Of a stretch of DNA of 64,000 bases, positions 23,680 through 35,941 are shown one piece after another. The notes beneath the pieces are model-generated. The model was not told where the DNA came from. It did not search any database and saw only the letters and a program-made list of their open reading frames with translations. The position numbers were made by a program, and so were the translations under genes. Each line of letters opens with the position of its first letter. The first letter of the stretch is position 1. Source of the stretch: Straminergon stramineum (Eukaryota > Streptophyta > Bryopsida > Hypnales > Calliergonaceae); NCBI GenBank assembly GCA_963920665.1, contig OY987271.1, positions 15,007,350 to 15,071,349 of the forward strand, written 5' to 3'.

Positions 23680-24034
23680 ATGGTGAATTTGACCTATATA
23701 ATATACCACTATACATATAATAGCAAAAATATGCAAAATTTCAAAAAAGGATTCAAGAATAAAAAAAATAACTTCTCTTAAGTCATTGTCATATACACAA
23801 AATAAATTGTAAGTACTACATACTAGTGTCTGGCAAGTTGGTCAGATATATATACTATATACAGTTTTGTCAAAATTAGTAGCCACAACAAAAAAATTTG
23901 GAAGCGTGAATACCAGAAATGGAAAAAACAAGAATGGTATGACCGTGAGGTTCTTGTTATCCACTCCAACCGAGCCCTAACCGTGTTATGCAGTGTGAAT
24001 GCAGTTGTAGATCAAAATGGTTTCGAAGTTCTAG

Positions 24035-24150
24035 CCACGTCATACTACTCCAATAGGCCAATAAGGTGACACCAACACGTTGGCGCGACTGTTCTGCAAT
24101 CCTATTGCGCAGCCGCTGTGGCGGGAAGAACGTCACACAAACACGTAGAG
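24035..24150 (+). promoter_or_regulatory. Derlin promoter with UPR-type ACGT elements and CCAAT boxes
   Basis: CCACGTCAT at 24035-24043 equals the core of the plant unfolded-protein-response element. CCAAT boxes follow at 24050-24054 and 24058-24062. Nine bases after the second comes CCAACACG, close to the ERSE layout CCAAT-N9-CCACG. Further ACGT cores occur at about 24077, 24131 and 24143. Binding by bZIP60/bZIP28-type factors is inferred from the family's usual regulation. Confidence 0.55.
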
Positions 24151-24351
24151 GGAACGATGGGAACATTCTGGAAATTACAAAACGAACTCGTTCTATACAT
24201 TGGGAACTTCATCTCCCTGCAGCAAGCATTGCAGTGTACCGACCAACTCCAGAGTTATGTTGAAGGACTCCGAGCTCGATCTGCCGCCGTTGTTCACAAA
24301 GTTCGTCTCGTCTTTTCTTGTTCACGTCACCTGTATCGCCGTGCAGTATAA
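24118..24351 (+). other. Possible upstream ORF in the Derlin leader
   Basis: A 77-codon open frame with internal ATGs (for example at 24157) lies between the promoter elements and the Derlin start. If transcription starts upstream of 24118 it could reduce Derlin translation. No similarity was recognised, and it may simply be untranscribed promoter sequence. Confidence 0.2.
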
Positions 24352-24468
24352 GCGTGATTTCTGGATCTCTTGAAAAACTCGTCTTCGAGGATTTTGAGCC
24401 ATTTTTCGCAGATTTTTTATGTTTGGTGGAGAAGCAGGGGTTTCGTGAATTGCACCATCGCATCAACC

Positions 24469-27400
24469 ATGTCGTCGCCGGGAGAGTGAGTGAATTGTGA
24501 TTGTTTTTGATCAATACCGATTTATTTTGTGAAGAAACCGATCTGAATAGGATTGCGATTATAATTAGGGTTTGAATTTGAATGGATACTTTTTGGCAAT
24601 TGAAGCAGATTTTTTAAATAGGGAATCGGGGAGTATCAAGAATTCTCTACTTCAGGAATGATATGATTAGTGTTGATATCGAAGCGGAGCGATGAATAAG
24701 TGAAACTGAATATGTTACTGTCTTTGCTCCAATCGCGCTAATTAGAATTCAGCATTGCCGATCTTAGAGACTGAATTTTTCTGTTCCTTCGGTTCAGTAT
24801 TTGAAGATTCCAAGCATTCTGTATTTTATTCTTCCATCATGAGATATAATCTTAGGTAGAGAAGTGGTAGATTGAAAGCTCAATCGCTGGATAGTCTAGG
24901 TTTGTATTACAGTGAAAATGCTTACTGGTGGGGAATAAGTCTTAGGGTTGCGCAGTCGGAGCCAGTAGTTTCTTTCTAATACACTATTACTGTTGTAATG
25001 AAATGCAAATCACTTGTACTCGCTCTGTCTTTACACCTCTGTGATTGCAAGGTGAATGTTAGTTTTGAGTAGGTATGTGCTTAGTCGAGGTTTTAGACAG
25101 TCATTTGCGAAAGTAAAACGTGCCAATTTTACGTTAGCAAGCGACGTGATCTTTATTATGGCGATTTTTTCATGTGAGAATCTGGGAAGCTCTTTGTACT
25201 TGATTCGTGCTCTCTCCAGCTGGAACATGTGGTGAACGATTGAGATTCTGTGTTTATGAGATGCTTATTCTAGTACGTTAGTTATGAAACATGGTATTAG
25301 CCTAGTAGCAATTTTAGTTCTTCAGCAATTTTTTCTTGAGTGGTTGATTTTAACATCAACTGGCCTCCCTATTAATGCAGGTACTATCGTTCACTCCCTC
25401 CAGTGAGCAAGGCGTATGGAACTCTGTGTTTTCTCACAACAGTTGCTTATCACTTGAATCTCGTCAATCTTGCGTGGCTGTATTTGGACTTCGCCTCGGT
25501 GACTAAGAAATTTCAGGTTAGTTAAAAATTGCGATAGCAATGATGTGGTTGAGTTCAAGTTTTCAAAATACGACTTTGTTTGCTCACAGAAATTGCGGGA
25601 AATGTTGCCTAGTGAAGCAAGCAGCTAGATTAGAAGAAATTACATCCCTATGAATGCTCAGGATTCTTGGGAGTCTTAGCTCACTTTGGTTGCAGTGACT
25701 AGCTGAATAATTGATGTGGTTTTGGCTTGCAGATATGGCGCCTGTTGACCAACTTTTTTTTCCTTGGAGGGTTTTCCATAACGTTTGGCGTCCGACTTTT
25801 GATGTTGTGAGTATTAAATTTTGCTTCGCTTCAACATATCTCCATTCAAAGAGTTTTTTCGGAATAACGTAGTTATGACTAGAGTCAGGGTTCTAATTTA
25901 TAAATTTGTTTAAGAGGTATTGTTGTTAATGTAGACCGTGATCACAATATTTCTTAGTATGCTCTTTTAAAGGTTATTGTGTTTCCGTAGGTGGTGCGTG
26001 CATATTCTTGTTTTGGGTTTCATATTGTGCTACTTTGGGCTGTGGCTTTTCGGTGATGTGTTGACAGAGCAAGATACGGAGTTCAACTAGAACAGGGTCC
26101 GTTTGCTAAGCGTACAGCTGATTTTCTTTGGATGATGATTGTGTCCATGATATCATGTCTGGTATGTTATGATCTTTTCATTCTTCTCCTTATGGCACTT
26201 CAAAACCCAGATTAGGTTCGTAGGGATCCGTGATTTTGTTTTTGTTTTTTCAAAATTAGGAAAATTGCTACACCCTTTTATTTTCGACAGTCATTTTTTA
26301 AGGAATATTCTGGACTCTTTGATAAACTTGTAAACTTGTAGCAACTTCCTATATTTGGTACATTTCTGGCTAATTTTCTCTATATCGCTACAAATATAGG
26401 ATCAAATTGGCTAATTGCCCGAAAAAGCTCGTTTAATGAATTAGCCAAAAAAATTTCTTTTCGCCGCTTGGCTGAAATTCGTGCAAATCAACTGGTAGGG
26501 ACATTTTTAATCCTTAGATTTATGTCGTTACATCAGGTCTAGCACACGTGCACAGTTCATTCATATTGTAGATTGTCATATAATTTCAATTTGACAGAGA
26601 TATCTTTCCCTTTGTCAGCACAGCTTTTGATTTAGTTTTTGAATAGATATTAGTCAGTAAATATGATTTCATGTTACGGATTCAGTAATTAAATTGGGGT
26701 GCTGACATGAAATTCAATTATTCTAGCCAGGGCTTACCTTTTTTCGTGTACTCAAATTAGTATGGACCATATCATCCCTAATCAATACACCTGTAGGGAA
26801 TTGGACTTGCCACCCACCTTCTTTCCAGAAAATATTTGGTGAGAAACCATAGGAAACTGCTGTGCACCTCCTTTAGAGTCCATTCTATTTCGCTACTTTC
26901 AGATTTTCCATCCATACTAAATGGAGAAATTTCTATAGTTAGAATTCATGAAAAAATCTTGTTCATGAGCAATGAAGACAAACTAATATGGTAGGACAAT
27001 CTCTGATGGTTTCTTGCAATGGTTCTAGGTTATTTCACTTACCATCCCGTTTTTCAATTCACCTTTCATGGGAGGCTCACTAGTCTTCATGCTCCTCTAT
27101 GTATGGAGTCGTGAGTTTCCAACTGCCAATGTTTCCTTAATGGGGTTAGTAACCTTACAGGTCAGTCTCTTGATTCCTTTTGAAGTTTTCTTTCGTGCAT
27201 AATTTCCTTCATAATTTTCTAGTAATAGGTCAAACTTCTTCAATTTGTAGTAGAAGCTAAATTGTTCTACATATTGACTCGTACAAATTCTTCAGCAAAG
27301 TCGTCCAATGAAGGCATTCTTTGGTTAGCTACTTCGTTTTAATTTGAACTATGAGACCTTTACTTCCTAATTCTCACGGTGCAAGTTTTTTGATTGCAGG

Positions 27401-27971
27401 GTTTCTGGCTGCCTTGGGCCCTATTACTGCTCAACACCGTATTTGGGGCACCCCTTATGTCAGACTTGCTTGGAATAATCGTAGGTCATGCCTACTATTT
27501 CCTTACTGTTTTGCATCCTCGAGCCAGCGGACAGAACTATCTAAAGACTCCTGCTTGGGTGTATCCTTTGAACTATTTTCTATTTTCTTTTGCTTGGAAT
27601 TATTGTGTTTTAATTTAGTGCTGTGAAACCAGTTATTGGGTATTTTATTACTTTTTGGTGGTGTCTCATCTGCAATCATGTACGTTCACATTCAAAAGAT
27701 ATTTGGGGCTTCAGAGAATTGGAACAGGCATAAATTTATGGCATCACTTTGAAAGGACCACTTTTGTATAGGATTGCTGCTTGAAATATCAGTTGTGGTT
27801 GGGGATGGCCGTTTCCCTTGACAAGGATGCTTCTGCAGACATAAGCTTGTTGCCAAGTGGAGTGCAGTTGGGCCTCAGGCGTTGTCACCTCCAACTGAGT
27901 CACCAGCTGCTGCTGCTGTTCGAGGAGTTAGGTCAGCATTTACTGGCCGGAGCTACCGCTTGAATCAGTGA
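24469..27971 (+). CDS. DER1: Derlin-1-type ER-associated degradation protein
   Basis: A rhomboid-like pseudoprotease of the ER membrane that helps move misfolded proteins to the cytosol for degradation (ERAD), working with HRD1 and CDC48. Coding exons are 24469-24488 (short: MSSPGE), 25381-25516, 25733-25806, 26068-26161, 27029-27160, 27400-27560 and 27839-27971, giving about 248 residues, the usual length for plant Derlins. Diagnostic features: YYRSLPPVSKAYGTLCFLTT at the N-terminus, the WR motif in FQIWRLLTNFFFLGG (about 50-64), four to six hydrophobic segments, the GxxxG-like stretch LLGIIVGHAYYFL, and a C-terminal SHP-like box (FTGRSYRL) that in relatives binds CDC48/p97. Exon 1 encodes only six residues plus a split codon, fixed by the GTGAGT donor. 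Upstream UPR-type motifs fit stress induction. Confidence 0.95.
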
Positions 27972-30900
27972 GGAGTTGATGAATTTGCCTGTAGTGCAGT
28001 CAATCGAGGCTCTTGTACAGTACAGGTGCTTTCTTTAGGGCAGATGTTAAACCAAAGCAAAGTAGCATTCGTTGGACAGAGTGTAGGTCGTTGGGTAATG
28101 TTGTCACTTCTGGTGCGTTCACGGCTTGACATGTTCAGATACGAAGGAAGTAGATTTCACTTCATTCAAAAAAGAAGTGCGTGCTTACTTTTGCAACTGT
28201 TCAGCTTTTAATTGCATGTTTTTTTTATGTAAAGCTATTCTCTCTGCATTTTGGCAATCAAATCAGGGGGATGCAGGGGAGGTAATCCCCACATTCATCC
28301 AATTAGTATGAGAGCATCTTGACCCCTTAGCACCTAAATCCTTTCTTGAAATTTTTATATTTTTGCTTATATATTTTTAAATATATATTGTGTACCTCAA
28401 TTCCATCAAAGTCATTGTACAAAAAGTGTGGGTGGTTCTTTGAAAGTCAAGCATTGGTTTGGATGAATGAGAAGTTTTGTGATCAAAATAGCCCAACAAA
28501 ACTTGTTCCTCATCGAGAATTGGGACATCAAAGAGCATGCTAAATGGTTAAAGTTGATTGGGGGAAATTGTGTATGGCTTTCATATGAATATAATAAGTG
28601 AAGTCATCAAGAAGTTTAAGATTATAGCATACAATTGATATGATAAAGTTGATCATCATCCTAAAGTTATCCAATTAGAATGCATGCATATCACCCACCA
28701 CTAGTTTTGTATGGTTTGATATGGAATTTCAATTGCTTTGTAGAAGTTACAAAGTTACAATTTTAGAAAGGGTTTGATCATTAGAAGAGATTTGGGGGCA
28801 AAAGAGAACCTTGGAGTTCTTGGATTGTGGAAATTGGCCACAACAGCAATCTGACATGATCAAGACCATGTCATGTGAGAAATATTAATTAATTGATGAA
28901 TATTTTTTGAATATTTTTTGAATTAAAAAAAATCAATTTGGAATTATCCAATACTTTTTGAAATTTTCGAATCTTTTTTATTAAAATTTTTTGGTAGTAG
29001 TGGCTAGTTCAAAGTTTCCAGATTGCAAGGGGAACAACCTTAAAACAACCCTCCCTTGCCCTCAAATCTTTCCTAATGGTTAGGGGACTTTTTGAACTTT
29101 TAGTGTTTAATTTATCTTTCCAAAAATCAAAAACTCTCATTAACCACTCAGTGGTTCCATGGCCAAAGTCTCCATGTGAAATAGCATGATGACAAATTGT
29201 GGAAGCTGTACATTATAGTGGTCTTTAGGCACATTTCAAGAGTAGGGTCAAACTCATTGCACTAATTTAGCAATTTTGGAAAAAAATTTAGGACCAAAAT
29301 ACAAATTTTATAAAGACATAAATGATTGTATTCTTATTTTGATCTATATAAGGGATAAATATGGAGGGTTTAGGAAATTGGTACAATATAGAAACATTTC
29401 AATCTACATTGCTTTAATTATTTTACAAATAGTGTGACTTAGGTAAATTAGTGGTTGAGCATTTCTTGGAAGAGGGAAAATAAGTGCAATGATCCAAGTT
29501 TTCACTTTAAGGAAAATACAAGATTTTTTTGTTTATCCTAAATGAGAGCATTTGGAAAATTTGAATTTACATTTGGAATCAATGCCCCTAAACTATCTAT
29601 GGGAGGTTATAAAATATAAAATAAACTATTTCTTAATAGTGGGTACAATATCCATATTTTGTATACTAGTAGTATGGCCAAACATCCCGAACGAGTTGGG
29701 CAAAGGTTCATTAACTTTAACTTAACACCTTGTGGAATTGATATATAATAAAGCATACGCATCTATAATTAGCACTAATTGCAATTGAATATAGTCTATA
29801 TGTTATTTTATTAGACCTTATTGGCAACTACAAAAAGATTTCAACATACTTTAGCATGCATTTTTTAGGATCCCATATGAATAAGTTATGAATTTTCAAT
29901 CTTTAATCCGTAGGTGTACCGAAAACCAATAGTACAATCTCATAGACTTTCATGTATTAATTAGTACAAAGGTAGGTATTATATTTTGGGCAATGATGGT
30001 TGTGGGTATACGTACCTTATATTTTGGGTGATTTAGTGCTCACTACCTTTGTATTGATATTGAGAAGTGAAATTTTTTCCAATTTTTTCCTAATAAAATT
30101 GGTAGAAATCCTTTGGCCCCCGATTCATTACATGTTGACATTGTTGCATTCGGATGAAAAAATGGATGAAATAGTAGAGGAAAACATGACTTTTCATCTG
30201 TAATCCTACCTTTCTATGAAAATTGACTTCATTAACTCATTTTTGATGGAAAAAAACACATAACAAATGGTCAAAACAACAACATACACCTTTTTTTTTT
30301 TTTTTATTGTTGTCCTATGTAGAGCAACAATTCTTCTCCTTTTGGATGTTGATGTTGCTACCTTAATTCCCAATCCACTAGGTGCAATGGTAATTCAATA
30401 GCATCCCTTAAGATTGTGGAATAATAGAGTTATCCATTATGTACTCAATACATTTGATACAAAGTTTGATGCAAATTTTTTCCACCAATTGCACACAACA
30501 AGCATAATTGGTTTCAAGAGTTTGGAGTAGAGTTTGGAGTCTCATAGGTACCTCCTTATACTATTTTTGCACTATTGAACATGTATCTCTAATGAATGAA
30601 TCCATTTACCTTGTGTAGAAACTGTACGGTGGTGTTCAATATTTTATTTTTGGAACAGTGAGCCTTTGCATTGGCCTCCCTGCAGTGGCCAAATTTTGGA
30701 GAGATCAAGCCCAAGAGGTCCAGCGAAATCCAGACAGACACATTCAACGTCTTGAGTTTCAGAATCTCTTCAAGCTTTCCACAACTTGAAATTGGATCTG
30801 GGTCCATGACTTCATGCTCCGTAGTTTTGATGAAGTGAAGTGATTCCATGGTCTATTAATCATCACTGAACATTTTTTTCTGTTTGGCTATGGATACAAA

Positions 30901-30974
30901 CTTCCCCATTGATTGTGCAATGCAGAGTTTGCGAGCGATTTAGGGTTTTTGGGTTTAAGGTTTCGGAGAACAAC
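27972..30974. other. Intergenic spacer
   Basis: The first 340 bases are probably Derlin 3'UTR. The rest is AT-rich and non-coding, with a TTAA-type MITE at 28319-28551 and a 15-bp poly-T at 30291. Near 30935-30960 telo-box-like sequence (TTTAGGGTTTTTGGGTTTAAGG region) marks the promoter or leader of the next gene. Confidence 0.65.
28319..28551. mobile_element. TTAA-flanked MITE, family C copy 1
   Basis: The left end is TTGA-CCCCTTAGCACC; the right end is GCATGCTAAATGG-TTAA. The length is 233 bp. The interior matches the copy at 45481-45700: TTGGTTTGGATGAATGA and ATTGGGACATCA, against TGGATTTGGATGAATGA and ATTGGAACATTG. Confidence 0.78.
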
Positions 30975-33900
30975 ATGCAGAGCCCTGGTAGCGCAGGAGG
31001 AGGAGGAGCTGCCAGACTATGGCGACCAGCGGCGCAGAGGCATGTGCGTAATTCCTGGGCTGCAATGCATGCGGAACGCGCAGCCTGGGCAACTGCTTCG
31101 TCTACTTCATTCCACTCTGCTTCGGCTCTTGTTAATCTCGCTCTCTCTAGCCGGTTCGTACAGAGTCTCACTCTATGGTTTTTGATGGTTGGTTGTTTTA
31201 GGGTTTAGGAGGAGGTTCAGTGTAAATGATTGATTTTTTTTGAGAATTTCTAGTTCCTTCTTGGTTCACGATCACAGCGAGGTTAAGGTGGGTGTGCAAC
31301 CATGTGAAGTGGCAACAGCTTTTTTTCCCGACCCCTAAGGACCAGGAATTCATGGTTTAGAAATTACCAATTCCATTGATCAAGTAGTGGAAAATGTAAT
31401 TCAGATGGAGCCGTATGATATTTCACCCGAATCAGTGAATTGAATGTGCTTGTTAAAATTGGACAAAAAAAAAACATGCTAAAAAAACATGATGGCCTCT
31501 TGGTCCTTAGGGGTAAATCAATAAATTAATCTCCTATTGGAGGCATCTTGGACTGGGTTACAGGGTTTAGGGTTTAGGGTTTTGCACAAGTTCATAAGGT
31601 CAATTGTTACTGTGACTTAACTGTTTGCATTGCTCTGCTCGTTTAAGATGGATTACTAGTCAGAAACTCGTGAGGAGGGTTGATGCTGCAGATGGCATTT
31701 TGATTGTGGAGAACCTGCAATTTCAAATTCAATTTTCTTAGTTTTTAGATAGAGAAAGAGATTCTCGTTTGTGGCAGACCTTCTTGGTTTGGGTTGTAGT
31801 GAATTGAGGCTGGAGTTGTCGTCTTAAGGTAGTTTGTTTGCAGGTTTATTGCGACGATAGACCTGGGCGTACTGAAAAATATGGATGCTATCTGTCAGAA
31901 GGCACGGGCCAAGATGGGGCGTCAACAGGTGCTTTATCTTGTCTATTTTGAAACTTTTGTTGGAGAATATTTTCACCAGAATTTATGGTCGTGACTGTGG
32001 TGTGTCTTCTAGAACGCATTTTCTCCTTTATTAGTGTATTTTTAATGGCTGTTTACAGGGTTACTGACTAATTGGGATGCTGACAATTGCTGATAGGAAG
32101 GGCATGTGGCACAGCTGCTAGCAAGATTTGATGACCAGGTATATATTTCTGCACTTTTGTAAATCGAGTTTCATATGTTGTTTACGTTGAGGTGATTTTT
32201 AATATGAGGGCACTAGTGATTTTGCTGGATGTCATCAAGTGTTTTGGGCCTACTTTGCAGTTGCCAGCTTTGTTTATTTGATTCGCTATAAGTGGACGTA
32301 AACAGAAATCGTATACTTTGCCGTAACTTTTGTAATTTCGCTCTTGGTTAGATATGTTCTTGTTGGGTGCTGCAGCTCGCAATGAGCTAGAGAGCCTCAA
32401 GGAAGTTTATAATGTGTTTCAGCTTCCTGGCGGCTCTATAACTTACTGAAGCCTACCGATAATATGCTGATGGCCTTCACCCCTTGGTGCCTGCACTAAA
32501 AATAGAAAGTCATTTTGGGAATATCATGACCGATTTTAGTCACTCTCAAAAAACATTTTTACCATTAAAAAATGTAGGGCAAAGGTTTCTTCTTAAACTT
32601 CCTTTTCAAATCCTACGAAAATGGAAGTGGCCATCGGCACTGTTAGTCATTTTGGCACTCATGAACTAAGTTTTGAACTTGCAGGTCAGAGCTTTGAGCA
32701 ATATGCTGCAAGCAAGCAAGTCCATGAGGGCTTATCGTATAGAGGATGGACCTCTCATTATGTATTCTAATGAACCTTCTGTTGAGGGTGACCTCGGTGA
32801 CGGAGCTGGGGCACCTGTGTTTGCTACTCTTCCTATTGCTGTCTTTGGTGGGTGATCAGGTCAATGGAGATCTCGAAACTTTTGAACTTGTCAAAGCCTT
32901 CAAGGAACTATTTAAGGGCATCTGACGCCTGTTGATGAGCTGCAAGTCGTTGGTTCTTTTTACTTCTTCTTTTTCGCTGAATCATCGGGGTTTTCTGTTG
33001 TTGTAGCATTAGTGTATTGGTGTTATGAGGTATGTAATAACATCTAAGTTCGAACTTGCTTGAATTGCAAGCAGAAAAACTGGCCGAGGAAATCGTAGCT
33101 ATGTATGAGACTGAGCTAAAACTGAAGGTAGCAATCAACCTCTGTGTACTATTGAATTCTGTTGTCTATATTTTATCTTCCCCTTACACAAGTCCTATTG
33201 AGCATATCTGTTTATTCAGCAAGGTATATGGGTGGGTTGTGAGATATTATTATTATTGTGCATATCTATATTTGGTTCATGTATTTTGCAGTGGCTTTTA
33301 GTATCGGAGCTTAGAGCACTTATTTATCCCAAGGATCAGCCTGTCGTGAATTTTGAAGATTTTGAAGGTTATGAACAGTTTAAAAGTTTCAGTGGACTAG
33401 CAAGTCGTTCTGTCCTACCAGATCTTTTAGCGAAGTCTGAATTTGTCAATCTTGACTGGAATCAAGTGGGGAACATTTTGAAGCTTCGATCCAAGGAAGA
33501 AGTTCAACGAGAGACATATCAGGCAAGTTCTAGAGCTCGGTGCATCACATCTTTCAAGTCCCCCGTCCCTCAAACCCCCATCCCTCAATTTTTTTGGCAT
33601 TGAATTAATGTTAACTTTAGGCCATCAGTCTCAACGATGTGATGTTATTTTAATATTCGTTTGTTTAAATTGTATGCACAGGACATTAGAATAACACTAA
33701 TTTAACATTGACTTAAGGCTGCTTGCTTTCTCAAACTAATAAGCATTGTATAAACTTTAATTTAACACCTAGTAATATTGAGAAGAAGTTAATGACTCTA
33801 CGTGCACCAAAGATTCCTATATATTATTTATACGCCGCATCAACAATCGCCTTTGCATATATCGGTAGTGTTTGCAAAGTCCGTACAACTTGATTGCTTG

Positions 33901-34162
33901 TTAGATTGATAGATTGATCGATTGTGGGTGGAGTTGGGATCACAGGTGTATTTGACAGCTCTTCTGATCGAAGTCGATATTGACAAGCAACGGTATGTTC
34001 CTGGAGTTGAATGAATTCTTATTGTTTGGGGGTTGTTGGTACTGTTTAGAAGCAGTGTTTAATGGTTTCCTAAATAGATGTTTTTGTTGTTGCAGTATTG
34101 AGGAGATTGTTGCCATGGTTAATGACGAGATGACTGGGCGTCCCGCTGTTAGTCCAACTTGA
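30975..34162 (+). CDS. Conserved plant protein of unknown function
   Basis: Eight coding exons (30975-31153, 31844-31928, 32097-32138, 32685-32847, 33075-33127, 33292-33522, 33946-33992, 34096-34162) join in frame to about 288 residues. It is soluble and mostly helical in appearance, with no signal peptide or membrane segment. A Gly/Ala-rich start is followed by QRHVRNSWAAMHAERAAWA, a middle acidic linker ending GDGAGAPVFA, then VFEKLAEEIVAMYETELKLK, and a terminal block VYLTALLIEVDIDKQRIEEI with VAMVNDEM. It recalls a single-copy, uncharacterised plant protein family sharing the FEKLAEE and VYLT..EV.ID..R..EI segments; I cannot name it or give a function. Intron 6 uses a GC donor (CAG/GCAAGT at 33523). 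Intron 1 holds a telo-box and a MITE. The FEKLAEE acceptor was chosen as CAG at 33072-33074. Confidence 0.72.
31328..31517 (+). mobile_element. TTAA-type MITE, family D copy 3 (in intron 1)
   Basis: The ends CCCCTAAGGACCAGG and CTTGGTCCTTAGGGG are near-perfect inverted repeats. The flanks (CCGA, TAAA) no longer read TTAA. The interior shares ATTCATGGTTT, CATTGATCA and ATTCAGATGG-type blocks with the NRPD2 intronic copies. The length is 190 bp. Confidence 0.75.
31563..31583 (+). promoter_or_regulatory. Telo-box (three TTTAGGG-type units)
   Basis: GGGTTTAGGGTTTAGGGTTTT lies inside intron 1 of the unknown-protein gene. Another TTTAGGGTTTAGG lies at about 31198 and TTTAGGG at about 30942. Telo-boxes near the 5' end are common in plant housekeeping genes and can recruit telomere-repeat-binding factors. 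The role here is inferred. Confidence 0.6.
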
Positions 34163-34958
34163 GGGATTGCCGATGATTAGGAGATCAACTCCAAGTTTAC
34201 ATACTCGAGATCATGTGAAACCTCCTATAGAAACATACAAATACTCTACGTGAAAATTCTCCAGAGAAACTGAGTTTCGGATGCTGCAACACAGGTCTCG
34301 ACTTGAAAGCCTCCTGATTTTTCAACTCATCAGTGAATAGCTTCTCAGTTTCATAATTTTTGGGTTTGGTTCGTCAATAATTAGATTTCTAATTCCCTTG
34401 ACATTGTATAAAGCAGCGTTCAGAAGGTATTAGTTGACAGAAGGTTTTTGTGATCATTCACAACATTTAAACAGGGGGTAACAATGGTAAAAAATAAAAC
34501 CGAGATCCCCCAGCTTTGGCTAGTCACACTTAATTCAATTCTAGATTTTGGTAGTTGGTCAGGTCTATCATTTTTACCTGCCAAAATTTCAGAAATCAAA
34601 AGCATCTTGGATTATTGGGTTATTGGCTGGAATATATATGACAAACTCTTATACGGTAGTTTGAAAAGGTATTGAAATCCCGAGGTCCTCAGATGTCAAT
34701 TTGAAACCCTGCAAATGGACGATGAGGATAAGAAATTTGATACCACTCTAGTGGACGCGGTTCAATTGTAGCCAAAATTTTCACCGAAGGAAAAAACACT
34801 AGAACTTATCATCAACGATGATCAAAATGGTAACGTTTGATTATGGATTTGGTCCTGGAATGGAAGATCCTATAGTTAGTCAGTCAAAAGAATTAATTTT
34901 TTTTTCCTATCTTTGCTCTTTGCACTAGAAATGTTTGTTTGCATTAGAAATGTTTGTT

Positions 34959-35126
34959 TTAACCCTTAAGTGCTAACACAAATGTTTTTGGTCCAATAGA
35001 TGATAAAGAATGCTTCTAGTAGGACAAAAGTGCAACTATTCTTACTCAAAAAAATTTAAGCCAAAGATTCTAATGGCAACCAAAGGGATGATTTCCACAA
35101 TCACCAATTTGTCCTTCAAGGGTTAA
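34959..35126. mobile_element. TTAA-flanked MITE, 168 bp
   Basis: The left end is TTAA-CCCTTAAGTGC; the right end is GTCCTTCAAGGG-TTAA. The four-base TTAA target is intact on both sides. This is the shortest complete element with unrelated interior seen in the window. Confidence 0.8.
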
Positions 35127-35618
35127 AGTGTTTTTTGGTAAAATATAGTCATGAACCTTTAGCGGTAAAGTAGTGGAGAAGTACATAACTAACTGCCACA
35201 AATTAGAGGGCAAATTTTTGAAACTATTGTCTTATTTGGATCATGTCTAAGCTTCTAGTGTAATCCTTTACAAGACATGCAATTATTTTTGGTTGCAAAA
35301 AGAACTAGTATGAGAATATTGTAAGATAGATGATGAATTTGGTTTTGAATTATAAAGAATGATTTTGTGCATGGGAATCAGACATCCACTGGGATGAATT
35401 TAACATGGTTTGGATATATATAGGCAGCTTTACATAGCTCTAATAGGAAAATACATACACCATTATGTTTACAAGAATGGCACTAAGAACTCATATAAAA
35501 AGACTTTATAGTATGTCGATAATTCTATCCCACATGATTACTTGGAAAGTATGCTAGATGGCAATCTCCCTAAACATAAAAAAATCATAAGTATGTAGCA
35601 AAGTACAATTTGATGTAT

Positions 35619-35941
35619 TTACCCCCTAAGCGCCTCTAGGGATTGAAAGTGTCGTCACATAGCCTAGAAGTCCAATTCGAAGTAGTGTAATTTTTGCATT
35701 TGATGTCCAAATTTAACCCATAAACAACACAGTGGACATTCTCTATCCAAGGAATGACAAGGAATTCTCTTATGTAGGATAGAAGTATAACTATTCATCC
35801 TCAAAATTAGAGGTGGAAAGGGGAGATCTTCTACGGTAGGTTAATTCCCAATGAGTATTTTTGTTTTTATTAAAGTAAATGATGTCACACGGTTCTAAAA
35901 ATGATGATTTCCATGGTCACCAGTCCATCTTTTAAGGGTTC
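35619..35941. mobile_element. TTAA-type MITE, family B copy 1
   Basis: The ends TTAC-CCCCTAAGCGCC and CTTTTAAGGG-TTCA are degenerate. The interior matches 39153-39383 closely (GAATGACAAGGAATTCT, CTATTCATCCTC, CCCAATGAGTATTTTT, GATGTCACACGGTTC). The copy is about 90 bp longer near its left end. Confidence 0.75.

Larger units (their letters stand above)
17313..24030. other. Long AT-rich intergenic region
   Basis: The first 500 bases are likely 3'UTR of the acyltransferase gene. The rest is AT-rich spacer with no recognisable coding region; all frames are under 95 codons with random-looking composition. It contains a 943-bp TTAA-flanked element (19514-20456), a solitary terminus-like TTAACCCTAGAATGATGG at about 22574, and a strong hairpin MITE (23508-23679). 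Confidence 0.7.

Noticed and set aside
26380..26500. Short coding-like stretch (GSNWLIARKSS...) in Derlin intron 4
   Set aside because: The Derlin exons on either side join in frame without it, and I could not match it to an organelle or transposon protein.
31563..31583. Interstitial telomere array
   Set aside because: Only three units lie inside a gene's first intron; this is a telo-box rather than a telomere remnant.
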